The notes under the pieces were generated by a model, which was not told where the DNA came from, ran no database searches, and worked only from the letters and a program-made list of their open reading frames with translations. Positions 41,647 through 49,739 of a stretch of 64,000 nucleotides of DNA are shown here, one piece after another. Position numbers and translations under genes: made by a program. The DNA is from Streptosporangium brasiliense. GTDB taxonomy: Bacteria; Actinomycetota; Actinomycetes; Streptosporangiales; Streptosporangiaceae. The stretch's first letter is position 1, and each line of letters starts with the position of its first letter. The stretch spans positions 868,001 through 932,000 of the forward strand of contig NZ_JAUSRB010000001.1 in NCBI RefSeq assembly GCF_030811595.1, in the 5' to 3' direction.

Positions 41647-42987
41647 TCATCGCCCGTACTTCCGCTTGTTGTCGGCCAGCAGCTTGTCGGCCGTCGCCAC
41701 GCCCTCCTTCAGCGCGTCCGCCGGGGACGCCTCCTTCAGCACGGCCTTGGCCACCGCCAGCTCCAGCGCCTTGGACTGCACGTCCCCGACCCCGGGGAGC
41801 GCGGGCAGGAAGTGGAAGGCGTTCAGGTCGGCGGCCAGCTTGATCTGGGGCAGTGCGGCGATCGCGGGGTCCTCGCGGACGGAGTTACGGGCCGGGATCA
41901 TCCCCGCCTTGGCCCACTCGGCCGACAGGCGGCCCATGTGGTCGATGAAGAACTTGGCCGCCTGGACCTTGTTCGAGTCCTTGCCCGCCTGGGAGGTCAT
42001 CACGAAGTTGTGCGAGGAGCTCCACACCGCGGCGGTGCCGCCGATGTTGGGGATCGGGGACAGGCCCCACCTGAGCGACCTGGCGTTGGACTTCAGGTCG
42101 TTGATCTGCCAGATCCCGTCCCAGGTGAAGCTGTTCCTGTCGTTCTTGAAGGCGGCGTACTGGGTGTCCTGGGCCACCTTGGCGGGGCTGAAGCCCTTGT
42201 CGATCTGCTCCACCATCCAGCTCAGCGCCTGCGCGCCCTGCTCGGAGCCCCACAGCGCCCGCGTGCCGTCCTCGCTGTAGAGCTGCCCCCCGTGCTGCCA
42301 CAGCAGGCTCATGAACATCAGGTGGCCGGGCCACTTGTTCGGCATCCAGAACGGGTTGGCGATCCCGGCGTCCCTGAGCCCGCCGAGCGCCTCCTCGTAG
42401 GAGGCCTTGTCGGCGGGGGCGTCGCTCAGGCCGGCCTTCTCCAGGTGGGCCCGGTTCCAGTAGTCGCCCAGGCAGTGCACGTCGAGCGGCACGCTGTAGC
42501 GCTTGCCCTCGTAGATCCCGGCGTTCCACACCGCGGGGATGAAGTCCGCCTCGGTCAGCTTGAGCGCGCCCACCACGTCGTCCAGCGGGATCAGCGTCTG
42601 CCGGGCGGCGAAGGTGCCGATCCAGTCGTTGTGGATGACCGCGACGTCGGGGCCCTTGCCCGCGGCGATGGCCGTCGGCATCGCGGGATAGAGGTCCTCC
42701 CAGCGGCGGGTGACGTTGCGGACCTCGATCCGGCCGGAGAACTCCTTGTTGAACGTCTCCAGCATGGCCCGCATGTGAGGACCGTCACCGCCGGTGAAGC
42801 CGTTCCAGTAGTCCAGGGTCACCTTGGGCCCGGTGTATTCGCCGCCGGAGAACGTCGGCGCGGCCGAGGCGGGGGCGGCGGAGCCGGAACCGATCTTGGT
42901 CCCGCTCCCGCAGGCCGACAGCGCGGCGGTGAGTCCCACGGCACCGGACAGGCCGAGGAAGGAACGGCGGGAAAGAGGGCTGGTCAT
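41647..42987 (-). CDS. sugar ABC transporter substrate-binding lipoprotein, CUT1 class
   Basis: 446 residues. A twin-arginine signal (LSRRSFLGLSG) followed by lipobox LSAC suggests Tat export and lipidation. SBP_bac_1 fold: VTLDYWNGFTGGDGPHMRAMLETFNKEFSGRIEV, AIAAGKGPDVAVIHNDW, NDRNSFTWDGIWQIND, and VMTSQAGKDSNKVQAAKFFIDHM. ATG at 42987 has GGAG 7 bases upstream, inside the end of the GH51 gene, and lies 4 bases from that gene's stop. Probable receptor for arabino-oligosaccharides. Confidence 0.92.
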   Translation of the reverse strand: MTSPLSRRSFLGLSGAVGLTAALSACGSGTKIGSGSAAPASAAPTFSGGEYTGPKVTLDYWNGFTGGDGPHMRAMLETFNKEFSGRIEVRNVTRRWEDLYPAMPTAIAAGKGPDVAVIHNDWIGTFAARQTLIPLDDVVGALKLTEADFIPAVWNAGIYEGKRYSVPLDVHCLGDYWNRAHLEKAGLSDAPADKASYEEALGGLRDAGIANPFWMPNKWPGHLMFMSLLWQHGGQLYSEDGTRALWGSEQGAQALSWMVEQIDKGFSPAKVAQDTQYAAFKNDRNSFTWDGIWQINDLKSNARSLRWGLSPIPNIGGTAAVWSSSHNFVMTSQAGKDSNKVQAAKFFIDHMGRLSAEWAKAGMIPARNSVREDPAIAALPQIKLAADLNAFHFLPALPGVGDVQSKALELAVAKAVLKEASPADALKEGVATADKLLADNKRKYGR

Positions 42988-42991
42988 GTAA

Positions 42992-44506
42992 CTACTCCTG
43001 GGGGGAATTGGGAGCAAAGCGGACGATGCTCCACGAAACCGGCGGGAGGGTCAGGGAGGCCCGGCGGCCCTCCTGGCTCAGGCCGGTGCCGGGCCTGGGG
43101 GCCACGCGGTCCGGCGCGTCGGCCGAGTTGACGGCCGACAGGTCGTCGTCGGTGAGCTCGACGTGCTCCACCGGCCGCAGGTCCTCGGGGAGCGTGATCT
43201 CCAGCGTGCAGGGACCGCGCCGGTCACGGTTGACCACGAACAGCGCCATCTCGCCGGTCGCCGCGTCGTGGGTGGCGCTCGCCCAGATCGCGGGCGCCTC
43301 GCCGTACTTGGCGGTCGGGATCGTGGCGCACTCGGGCTCCACCCGGAGCACCTCGCCGCGGGCGTGCCGGGCGGTCAGCGCGAACGGGTGGAAGATGCTC
43401 TGCCGCCAGGCGGGCCCGCCCGGCTCGGTCCTGATCGGCGCGATCACGTTGGCCAGCTGCGCCTGGCAGGCGACCCCGACGCGGTCGGCGTTGCGCAGCA
43501 GGGTGATGAGCAGGCTGCCGACCACCACCGCGTCGGTGACGTCGTAGGCGTCCTCGATCAGCCGGGGGTGCCGGGTCCAGTCCAGCGAGGACTCACCCTG
43601 GAAGCGGCTCTGGTACCAGACGTTCCATTCGTCGAAGGAGAGCTTGATCTTCTTGTCGCTGCGCAGTTTCGCGCCCACGTGGTCGGCGGTGGCGGCGATG
43701 GAGCGGATCATGTGCTCCATGTCGGCGCCGCTGGCCAGGAAGGAGTCGACGTCGCCGTCGGACGGGTCGTAGTAGGCGTGCAGCGAGACGTAGTCGACCA
43801 TCTCGTAGGTCGACTCCAGCGCCTCGGCCTCCCACGCGCCGAACGTGGGCATGGCGCTGTTGGAGCTGCCGCAGGCCACCAGGGACAGCCCCGGGTCGAA
43901 GCGCTTGAGCGCCCGCGCCGTCTCGGCGGCGAGCCGACCGTACTCCCCGGCGGTCTTGTGGCCCATCTGCCAGGGGCCGTCCAGTTCGTTGCCCAGGCAC
44001 CACAGCCGCACGCCGTGCGGGCTGTCCACGCCGTGCGCGCGGCGCAGGTCGGACAGCCGGGTGCCGCCGGGATGGTTGGCGTACTCCACCAGCTCCAGCG
44101 CCTCGGCCACGCCGCGGGTGCCCAGGTTGAGCGCCATCATCGGCTCCACCCCGGCCCTGGCCGCCCAGGACATGAACTCGTTGAGCCCGAAGCGGTTGTC
44201 CTCCAGGCTCCGCCAGGCGTAGTCCAGCCGGGCCGGCCGTTCCTCCACCGGGCCGACGCCGTCCTCCCAGCGGTAGTTGGAGACGAAGTTGCCCCCGGGG
44301 TAGCGGACCAGCGTCACCCCGAGCTCGCGGGTCAGCTCCAGGACGTCGGTGCGGAAGCCGTCGGCGTCGGCCAGCGGGTGGCCCGGTTCGAAGACGCCGG
44401 TGTAGACGCAGCGGCCCATGTGCTCGACGAACGAGCCGAACAGCCGGCGCTCCACCGGGCCGATCCGGAAGGCGGGGTCCAGGGTGAGACGGGCGGTGGT
44501 CGCCAA
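42992..44506 (-). CDS. α-L-arabinofuranosidase, GH51
   Basis: 504 residues, usual GH51 length. (β/α)8 barrel with RLFGSFVEHMGRCVYTGVFEPGHP, VRYPGGNFVSNYRWEDGVGP, the acid/base Glu in WCLGNELDGPWQMG (about 173) and the nucleophile Glu in LSFDEWNVWY (about 292), then a C-terminal β-sandwich. No signal peptide, so it acts in the cytoplasm on imported arabinosides. TTG at 44506 is chosen because GAGAGG lies 7 bases upstream and the protein then begins at the normal place. First gene of the leftward operon. Confidence 0.93.
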   Translation of the reverse strand: MATTARLTLDPAFRIGPVERRLFGSFVEHMGRCVYTGVFEPGHPLADADGFRTDVLELTRELGVTLVRYPGGNFVSNYRWEDGVGPVEERPARLDYAWRSLEDNRFGLNEFMSWAARAGVEPMMALNLGTRGVAEALELVEYANHPGGTRLSDLRRAHGVDSPHGVRLWCLGNELDGPWQMGHKTAGEYGRLAAETARALKRFDPGLSLVACGSSNSAMPTFGAWEAEALESTYEMVDYVSLHAYYDPSDGDVDSFLASGADMEHMIRSIAATADHVGAKLRSDKKIKLSFDEWNVWYQSRFQGESSLDWTRHPRLIEDAYDVTDAVVVGSLLITLLRNADRVGVACQAQLANVIAPIRTEPGGPAWRQSIFHPFALTARHARGEVLRVEPECATIPTAKYGEAPAIWASATHDAATGEMALFVVNRDRRGPCTLEITLPEDLRPVEHVELTDDDLSAVNSADAPDRVAPRPGTGLSQEGRRASLTLPPVSWSIVRFAPNSPQE

Positions 44507-44552
44507 GACACGACCTCTCTGTTGTCGCGGTGTTCCGTGGTAGGTGAGTTTG

Positions 44553-44575
44553 TACAACGTTGTTCCAACGTTGTA
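44553..44575. promoter_or_regulatory. LacI-type operator pair
   Basis: TACAACGTTG (44553-44562) and CAACGTTGTA (44566-44575) are perfect inverted arms with a 3-base centre. Each arm also contains a palindromic core around AACGTT, so two overlapping LacI-family half-operators may be present. The site lies between the GH51 and LacI starts. Confidence 0.75.
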
Positions 44576-44671
44576 AACAGGTGCTGCCAGGGTCGATACC
44601 TGGGCGTTACGATCGACGGCGTCAGATCTTGTCCGGCTCGTGTGGGCCGTACGACCTGGGAGGCGGGGGCA

Positions 44672-45667
44672 GTGGGAGTGAGTCTGCGCGACATCGCGCG
44701 TCTGGCGGGGGTGTCGGTGAAGACCGTCTCCAACGTCGTCAACGGATACGCCCACGTCTCGCCGGCGACCCGGGCGAAGGTGGAGCTGGCGCTCTCCCAG
44801 CTCGACTACCGGCCCAACCTGTCGGCGAGGAACCTGCGGCAGGGGCGCACCGGCGTGATCGCCCTGGCCCTGCCCGAGCTGGAGGCGCCCTACTTCGCGG
44901 AGCTGTCCCGGTTCGTCATCGACGCCGCGGCCGAGCTGAGGCTGCTGGTGGTCATCGAGCAGACCGACGGGAGCCTGGAGCGGGAGCGGCAGATCCTCGA
45001 CGGGGTCCGCGACCACCGGGTGGACGGGCTCATCCTCAGCCCCATCGCGATCGGCGCCGACGAGCTCGCGGCCCGCACCGACGACACCGCGCTCGTCCTG
45101 CTGGGCGAGCGGATCCACGACGGCCCGGCCGACCACGTGGCGATCGACAACGTGCGGGCGGCCCGTGACGTCACCGAGCACCTGATCGGGCTGGGCCGCA
45201 CCCGCATCGCCGCGCTGGGCGCCCAGGACAACTCCGCCAGCGGCACGGCCCCGCTCCGCCTGGCCGGATACCGGCAGGCGCTGGCCGCGCACGGCCTGCC
45301 CGAGACGGTGGGCAAGGTCGAGCGCTACCGCCGGGCCGAGGGCGCGGCGGCGATGGCCGCGCTGCTGGAGCACCGGCCTGACGCGGTCTTCTGCTTCAAC
45401 GACCTGCTGGCTCTGGGCGCGCTGCGGACGATCCTCGCCGCGGGCCTGCGGGTGCCGGAGGACATCGCGCTGGCCGGGCTGGACGACATCGAGGACGGCC
45501 GCTACAGCACGCCGACCCTGACCACGGTGGCCCCCGACAAGGCGGAGCTGGCCCGGATCGCCGTCGATCTGCTCCGCCGGCGGATCGACGGCCGGGCCGA
45601 CCGGCCCCCGCAGGAGGTCCGGGCCGGCTACCGGCTCATGGCGAGGGAGAGCACCCTCGGGCGATGA
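44672..45667 (+). CDS. LacI family transcriptional regulator
   Basis: 331 residues. HTH LRDIARLAGVSVKTVSNVVNGYAHVSPATRAKVELALSQLDYRPN at about 4-50, including the hinge, then a periplasmic-binding-like sugar domain (VIALALPELEAPYFAELSR, DGLILSPIA, FCFNDLLALGALRTI, GLDDIEDGRYSTPTLTTV). GTG at 44672 has GGGAGG 8 bases upstream. Divergent from the arabinofuranosidase operon, with the symmetric operator between, so it most likely represses that operon until an arabinoside is present. Confidence 0.93.
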   Translation: MGVSLRDIARLAGVSVKTVSNVVNGYAHVSPATRAKVELALSQLDYRPNLSARNLRQGRTGVIALALPELEAPYFAELSRFVIDAAAELRLLVVIEQTDGSLERERQILDGVRDHRVDGLILSPIAIGADELAARTDDTALVLLGERIHDGPADHVAIDNVRAARDVTEHLIGLGRTRIAALGAQDNSASGTAPLRLAGYRQALAAHGLPETVGKVERYRRAEGAAAMAALLEHRPDAVFCFNDLLALGALRTILAAGLRVPEDIALAGLDDIEDGRYSTPTLTTVAPDKAELARIAVDLLRRRIDGRADRPPQEVRAGYRLMARESTLGR

Positions 45668-45730
45668 GGGCGCCGGCCGCCGGGGCGGACGCGGGCGGGG
45701 GACGGCGGCCGGGGGACAGGGTGGCCGGGG

Positions 45731-46129
45731 TCAGACGTCGCGGCCGCTCATGCCCTCCTGGCCGGGGTCGACGCCCCAGGAGATGATCCGTTTCGGATGG
45801 ATGCGGATGACCTCCCGGCTCATGTACGGCGAGGGCGGCTCCTGATCCTCCAGCGCCTCGGCCACGCCGCGGATCTCCACGCCCCTGACCCTCCAGGGGG
45901 TGAAGGAGCTGACGTCGTCCACGACGAAGGCCACCTGACCGCCCGCCCGGACGTTGCGGAACTTCTTGGTCGTGCCCATCGCGCGGCCGTGGATGTCGAT
46001 GGTGCCGGTCTCGGGGTTGTAGGAGAAAGCGGTGGGGCTGTTCTGCAGCACGCCGCCGGGGTCGATGGTGGCCAGGCGGCCCAGCCGCCGGCTCGCGAGA
46101 TAGTCGAGTTCTTCCTGTGTGAACGCCAT
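45731..46129 (-). CDS. PPOX-class FMN/F420-dependent split-barrel protein
   Basis: 132 residues. FTQEELDYLASRRLGRLATIDPGGVLQNSPTAFSYNPETGTIDIHGRAMGTTKKFRNVRAGGQVAFVVDD is a typical pyridoxamine-phosphate-oxidase-like barrel (F420-binding LLM/PPOX type); the Lys and Arg in TKKFRNV suit phosphate binding. ATG at 46129 is preferred over TTG at 46144. Divergent from soxR with a SoxR-box-like site in the 50-base gap, so it is a candidate redox-responsive flavoprotein. Confidence 0.88.
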   Translation of the reverse strand: MAFTQEELDYLASRRLGRLATIDPGGVLQNSPTAFSYNPETGTIDIHGRAMGTTKKFRNVRAGGQVAFVVDDVSSFTPWRVRGVEIRGVAEALEDQEPPSPYMSREVIRIHPKRIISWGVDPGQEGMSGRDV

Positions 46130-46144
46130 GATTGCAGCCTGCAA

Positions 46145-46162
46145 CCTTAACTTTGCTTGAGG
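46145..46162. promoter_or_regulatory. SoxR-box-like site
   Basis: CCTTAACTTTGCTTGAGG has the 18-base outline of the SoxR box (CCTCAAG...CTTGAGG on one strand). Reading leftward, TTGACC (46166-46161) overlaps it as a -35 for the PPOX gene. Reading rightward, TTAACT (46147-46152), 16 bases, TAAAGT (46169-46174) could be the soxR promoter, six bases before its GTG. Confidence 0.6.
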
Positions 46163-46179
46163 TCAAGCTAAAGTGGGGC

Positions 46180-46671
46180 GTGCCCAAGAACCTGGAGATG
46201 ACCGTCGGCCAGCTCGCCTCCCGCAGCGGGGTCGCCGTCTCGGCCCTGCACTTCTACGAGTCGAAGGGGCTGATCCGCAGCCGCCGTACGGCGGGCAACC
46301 AGCGCCGCTTCACGCGTGACACGCTACGCAGGATCGCCTTCATCCGGGTCTCGCAACGGGTGGGGATCCCGCTCAGGACGATCCAGGACGCGCTGTCCGC
46401 GCTGCCCGACGAGCGCACTCCCACCCGGGAGGACTGGGAGAGGCTCTCCTCGGTGTGGCGGGGCGAGCTGGACGACCGGATCCGGCAGCTCCAGCGGCTC
46501 CGCGACGGTCTGACGGAGTGCATCGGCTGCGGCTGCCTCTCCCTGGACCGCTGCGCGCTGGCCAACCCCGACGACGTGGCGGCGGCCAGGGGCCCGGGCT
46601 CGCGCCTGCTGGTCCTCCCGCGCCGCGACTGCCCCCCGCCGTGCGAGGGCCCGGAGGCCGTGGGCGCCTGA
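46180..46671 (+). CDS. soxR: SoxR-type MerR family redox regulator
   Basis: 163 residues. MerR winged helix (MTVGQLASRSGVAVSALHFYESKGLIRSRRTAGNQRRFTRDTLRRIAFI, about 7-55), a dimerisation helix, and the [2Fe-2S] cysteine cluster CIGCGCLSLDRC (about 114-125) that defines SoxR. GTG at 46180 lies 5 bases after a -10-like TAAAGT, so the mRNA is probably leaderless and the gene autoregulated. In actinomycetes SoxR usually responds to redox-active small molecules rather than running a SoxS cascade; none is seen here. Confidence 0.93.
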   Translation: MPKNLEMTVGQLASRSGVAVSALHFYESKGLIRSRRTAGNQRRFTRDTLRRIAFIRVSQRVGIPLRTIQDALSALPDERTPTREDWERLSSVWRGELDDRIRQLQRLRDGLTECIGCGCLSLDRCALANPDDVAAARGPGSRLLVLPRRDCPPPCEGPEAVGA

Positions 46672-46730
46672 CGGCCCGGGGCCGTCCCGCGCTCGCGGGC
46701 CGCCGATCCCGGCGGCCCCGGTTTCCGAGG

Positions 46731-46811
46731 CCGTGGCCGGTGGCGACGCTCGGGTCCGGGGCCGTGGTCGGTGGCGGTGTTCCGGTCCGGGGCTGTGGTC
46801 GGCGGTGGCGG
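46731..46811. repeat. 31-base tandem repeat
   Basis: Units at 46731-46761 and 46762-46792 plus a partial third to about 46811 share CCGTGG(C/T)CGGTGGCG...GGTCCGGGG. They lie in the gap between the soxR stop and the leftward isomerase stop; no gene is seen. Confidence 0.75.
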
Positions 46812-46820
46812 TGGCGGAGC

Positions 46821-47699
46821 TCAGCAGCCGTGGGCGCGCAGCCAGGCGCGGTTGGCGCGCTGGTCCTCCAGGGCCCGGCCGAGATCCTGGCCGGAGCCCG
46901 GCACGTCCTGCTCGACGACCAGCCAGCCCTCGTAGCCGCCGAGCCCGTCCAGGACGCCGGGAAGATCGACCTCCCCCGCGCCGAGCGGCGGGAAGGCGCC
47001 CCCCGCGACGACCGCCGTCAGGTCGCCGCCGGCGGCCCGCACCCGGTCGTGCGCCCGCCGGCTCGCGTCCTTGAGGTGGAGCTGCCTGATCCGGCCGCCC
47101 CACTCCCGCAGCGCCGCCACCGGATCGCCGCCCGCCAGCCACAGGTGCCCGGTGTCCAGGCAGAGCGACACGTCAGTGAGCTCCAGCAGCCGCTCCACCT
47201 CCTCCGAGGTCTCCACCAACGTCCCCAGGTGGTGGTGGAAGACGGGTTCCAGACCGCGGTCGCGGCAGCGGTCGGCCGCCCGCTGGACCCGGGAGGCGAA
47301 CCCCGCCCACGCCGCATCCGGCAGCCCGGGGGCGGCGCCCCGGGCGGACCGCTCCGGGTGGGCCGGGCAGGCGAGGGTGGGCCGGGGCGCGAACCGCCCG
47401 TCGACGGCCGGCGCGCTCGTGAACACCGCCAGCGCCGCGTCCAGCCCGGCCAGGTCGGCCGTGAACCCGTCGGCGTCCTCGTAGCGCAGGTCGACCCAGC
47501 CGCCCGCCAGTCCCATCCCGGTCCGGGCCAGCCGCTCCCGCAGCTCGGGGCCGGTGCCGAGATAGCCGATCGGGCCGGAGTCGATCCCGTCGTAGCCCGC
47601 CTCGGCGAGCGCGCCGAGCAGCGCGTCGGGGTCCAGCGGGGCGCCGTCCGCCCGGTAGATCCCGAAGTTGACGGGGGCGTTCGCGACCTTGACCGCCAT
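46821..47699 (-). CDS. sugar phosphate isomerase/epimerase, IolE-like TIM barrel
   Basis: 292 residues. VANAPVNFGIYRADGAPLDPDALLGALAEAGYDGIDSGPIGYLG is like the start of inosose dehydratase-type proteins. Metal-site motifs are present: HHHLGTLVETSEEV (Glu), LCLDTGHLWLAGGDP (Asp and His), RQLHLKDASR (His) and VVEQDVPGSG (Glu). Probably acts on inosose or a related cyclitol or ketose. ATG at 47699 has GGGAG 7 bases upstream and begins 3 bases after the upstream gene's stop, so it is the second gene of a two-gene operon. Confidence 0.85.
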   Translation of the reverse strand: MAVKVANAPVNFGIYRADGAPLDPDALLGALAEAGYDGIDSGPIGYLGTGPELRERLARTGMGLAGGWVDLRYEDADGFTADLAGLDAALAVFTSAPAVDGRFAPRPTLACPAHPERSARGAAPGLPDAAWAGFASRVQRAADRCRDRGLEPVFHHHLGTLVETSEEVERLLELTDVSLCLDTGHLWLAGGDPVAALREWGGRIRQLHLKDASRRAHDRVRAAGGDLTAVVAGGAFPPLGAGEVDLPGVLDGLGGYEGWLVVEQDVPGSGQDLGRALEDQRANRAWLRAHGC

Positions 47700-47702
47700 G
47701 GG

Positions 47703-48629
47703 TCACTCCCTACAGGTCAGCCAGCGGAGAGGATTGTCGTGGGTGATCAGCCGGATGGTCTCCTCGCTGATCCCGGCCTCGCGCAGCCGGGGCAGGAAGG
47801 TGCGGAACAGGTGGCTGTAGCCGGCCCCGCCGTACCGCTCGATCTCGGAGACCTTGGACAGGCCGCTGCTGAGCAGCAGCCGGTGCGCGTATCCGGCCTC
47901 GATGAGGTCCAGCGCCTGCCGGAGCCGGTCGGCCCCCAACGAGGTGAGGCAGACGTAGCCGCCCGTACCGACGATCTTACGGGGGATCGCCGGGTCGGTC
48001 CCCGCGTCGGCGACGCTGATCCGGTGGGCGGGCAGGCCCTGGCCGAGGAGGATCTCCAGCAGGGGCAGGGCGCCGCGGTGGTGGACGGCGACGGGCAGGC
48101 CCGAGGCCAGGGAGGCCCTGGCGGCCGCGGCCGCGCAGCGCTCCTCGGCGGGGGTCGGCTCCTGGCCCCACACGCCGATCTCGCCGATCACGCCGGGACG
48201 GACGCTGGTGCCGTCCAGGCCGTCCTCGATCTCGGTCAGCAGGTGCCGGGTGAGGGCGTCCACGTCGGCGTCGAGCGCCCAGGCGGGGGTGAACGGTCCG
48301 GCGAAGAAGCCGGTCCCGGCCACCACGGCCACCCGGCTGCCGGCCGTGACGCGGGCCAGCGACGCGGCGTCCCGGCCCGTGCCGATGCAGCTCAGCTCGA
48401 CGACCAGGCTGAGCATGTCGGACTGGCGCAGCCCGCACAGCTCCCGGGTGACCTCCTGCTCCTCGTCGAGCCAGCGGTGCGGGTCGGAGGGGGCGCCGGC
48501 CGCCCAGCGCATGTCGCTGCGCAGGTGCTCGCGGGGGAGGATCGCTCCGGCGACGGCGGACGGGGCGCAGGAACCGCTGACGGTCCTGACGACAGGGGCC
48601 TCGTGTGTGACGAGAGGAGCCTCAGGCAT
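47703..48629 (-). CDS. phosphotriesterase-family protein with altered metal site
   Basis: 308 residues. The family framework is clear: VVRTVSGSCAPSAVAGAILPREHLRSD, PGVIGEIGVWGQEPTPAEERCAAAAARASLASGLPVAVHH, and GGAGYSHLFRTFLPRLREAGISEETIRLI-HDNPLRWL. However the first His of the HxH pair is Arg (PREHL), the usual GHxD stretch reads VADAGTDP with no His, and the terminal SHD reads SSG, losing the Asp. The bridging carboxylate Glu in GEIG and His in AVHH remain. Catalysis by the usual binuclear centre is doubtful. Probable leaderless message; coupled to the IolE-like gene. Confidence 0.8.
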   Translation of the reverse strand: MPEAPLVTHEAPVVRTVSGSCAPSAVAGAILPREHLRSDMRWAAGAPSDPHRWLDEEQEVTRELCGLRQSDMLSLVVELSCIGTGRDAASLARVTAGSRVAVVAGTGFFAGPFTPAWALDADVDALTRHLLTEIEDGLDGTSVRPGVIGEIGVWGQEPTPAEERCAAAAARASLASGLPVAVHHRGALPLLEILLGQGLPAHRISVADAGTDPAIPRKIVGTGGYVCLTSLGADRLRQALDLIEAGYAHRLLLSSGLSKVSEIERYGGAGYSHLFRTFLPRLREAGISEETIRLITHDNPLRWLTCRE

Positions 48630-48645
48630 GAACGGACATTAGCCC

Positions 48646-48662
48646 ATATTTGGTGTAAATAT
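48646..48662. promoter_or_regulatory. AT-rich operator upstream of the phosphotriesterase-family gene
   Basis: ATATTT (48646-48651) and AAATAT (48657-48662) form an inverted repeat with a 5-base centre in an otherwise GC-rich region. Between it and the ATG at 48629, a leftward TAATGT at 48641-48636 could be the -10 box, six bases from the start codon. The rest of the gap to 48846 shows no gene. Confidence 0.5.
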
Positions 48663-48846
48663 CGCGGGAGTCCGCAGGGTTTTACCTTGCAGTTGTTAGT
48701 TGTGCCTTCAAACTATTGATGGCCCGTAGCCCGGCATGTGAACCTCTGGGCGTTCATGCACGCGCATCATGGGCGGTCGAAGATCAGGGTCCCGCCACCT
48801 GATCGTGCATGGCGGCTTGTCCGTTGCTCTGCGAGGGAAGCCGTAC

Positions 48847-49008
48847 ATGCGAAGAAGGCTGTTCAGCGTGCTCGCCGCCGTGGCGGTGACGTGCGCGGCG
48901 GCCGGCACGGCCATCGAGGACGGGACCGCCCCGGCTCCCGCGGTCCGCCTCGTCCCTCCGCTGTCCGCCCCGCAGCCGATCGCGGGTCATCCTCCGGAAC
49001 AGGGGTGA
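48847..49008 (+). CDS. small secreted peptide, probable
   Basis: 53 residues. MRRRLFSVLAAVAVTCAAAGTA is a convincing signal peptide with a basic start and hydrophobic core; the mature part is a short Pro/Ala-rich peptide (about 30 residues) with no recognised domain. ATG at 48847 has GAGGGAAG about 8 bases upstream. A longer frame begins at 48769 but lacks a signal-like start. Confidence 0.5.
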   Translation: MRRRLFSVLAAVAVTCAAAGTAIEDGTAPAPAVRLVPPLSAPQPIAGHPPEQG

Positions 49009-49081
49009 CTCATCCGCCAGAATGATTAGGGATGAGAGGTGCTGGCCTATTCTGGAGTGAAACGACCGCCCGGGGGAACGC

Positions 49082-49561
49082 GTGGCTATCTCAGACGGGG
49101 TGCGGAGCACCCAGGACAGCGCCGAAAGGCCGTCCGAGACCGGTGACGCCGACGTGTTGAAGGACGAGGCGGCGCGGCGGTCCGGAATTCACGGCTGGCT
49201 CGACGGCGTCCGGTCCACCCGCACCGGACGCCTCACCCTCAAAATCGTCATCGGCGTCATCGGCGCCGTGCTGGTCATCGCCGGCCTCATCATGGTCCCC
49301 TTCCCCGGCCCCGGCTGGCTGGTGGTCTTCGCCGGCCTCGCCGTCCTGGCCACCGAGTTCCACTGGGCCCACCGGCTGCTGGAGTTCGGCAAGCGGACCC
49401 TGTCGGCCTGGACGGCCTGGCTCGGCCGCCAGGGCTGGCCCGTCAAGATCCTGGTCGTCCTCGTCGCCGCCGTGGCCGCCGGGGCCATCGTCTACTACGG
49501 CCTCAAGCTGAGCTTCGGCCTGGACCTGGCCGTCGAGGCCCAGAAGCTCATCAACCGCTGA
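49082..49561 (+). CDS. PGPGW-motif transmembrane protein (TIGR02611 type)
   Basis: 159 residues. A charged cytoplasmic N-terminus of about 50 residues, then helices IVIGVIGAVLVIAGLIMVPF, WLVVFAGLAVLATEFHWA and VKILVVLVAAVAAGAIVYYGL. The diagnostic FPGPGWLVVFAGLAVLA lies between the first two. This is a conserved actinobacterial membrane protein of unknown role. GTG at 49082 follows GGGGGAAC. Confidence 0.9.
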   Translation: MAISDGVRSTQDSAERPSETGDADVLKDEAARRSGIHGWLDGVRSTRTGRLTLKIVIGVIGAVLVIAGLIMVPFPGPGWLVVFAGLAVLATEFHWAHRLLEFGKRTLSAWTAWLGRQGWPVKILVVLVAAVAAGAIVYYGLKLSFGLDLAVEAQKLINR

Positions 49562-49739
49562 CGCCGCTCCACCGCTCCGGGCGGCCATCGCTCCGGACGG
49601 TCGCGCCCCGGGCCTCCGAGGCTCCGGGGGAGGCTTTACCCGGAGCTGCCGGGCGCGTGATCGTCTCGATGTGCCGCTCTCCGTAGTCTCTCCGTCTGAT
49701 CATCACAGACGTCCCGAGACACAAGGAGAGTGGCAACCG

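Noticed and set aside
43163-44671. Rightward extension of the LacI frame across the arabinofuranosidase gene
   Set aside because: GH51 catalytic motifs are on the other strand, and LacI begins at its own ribosome site near 44672.
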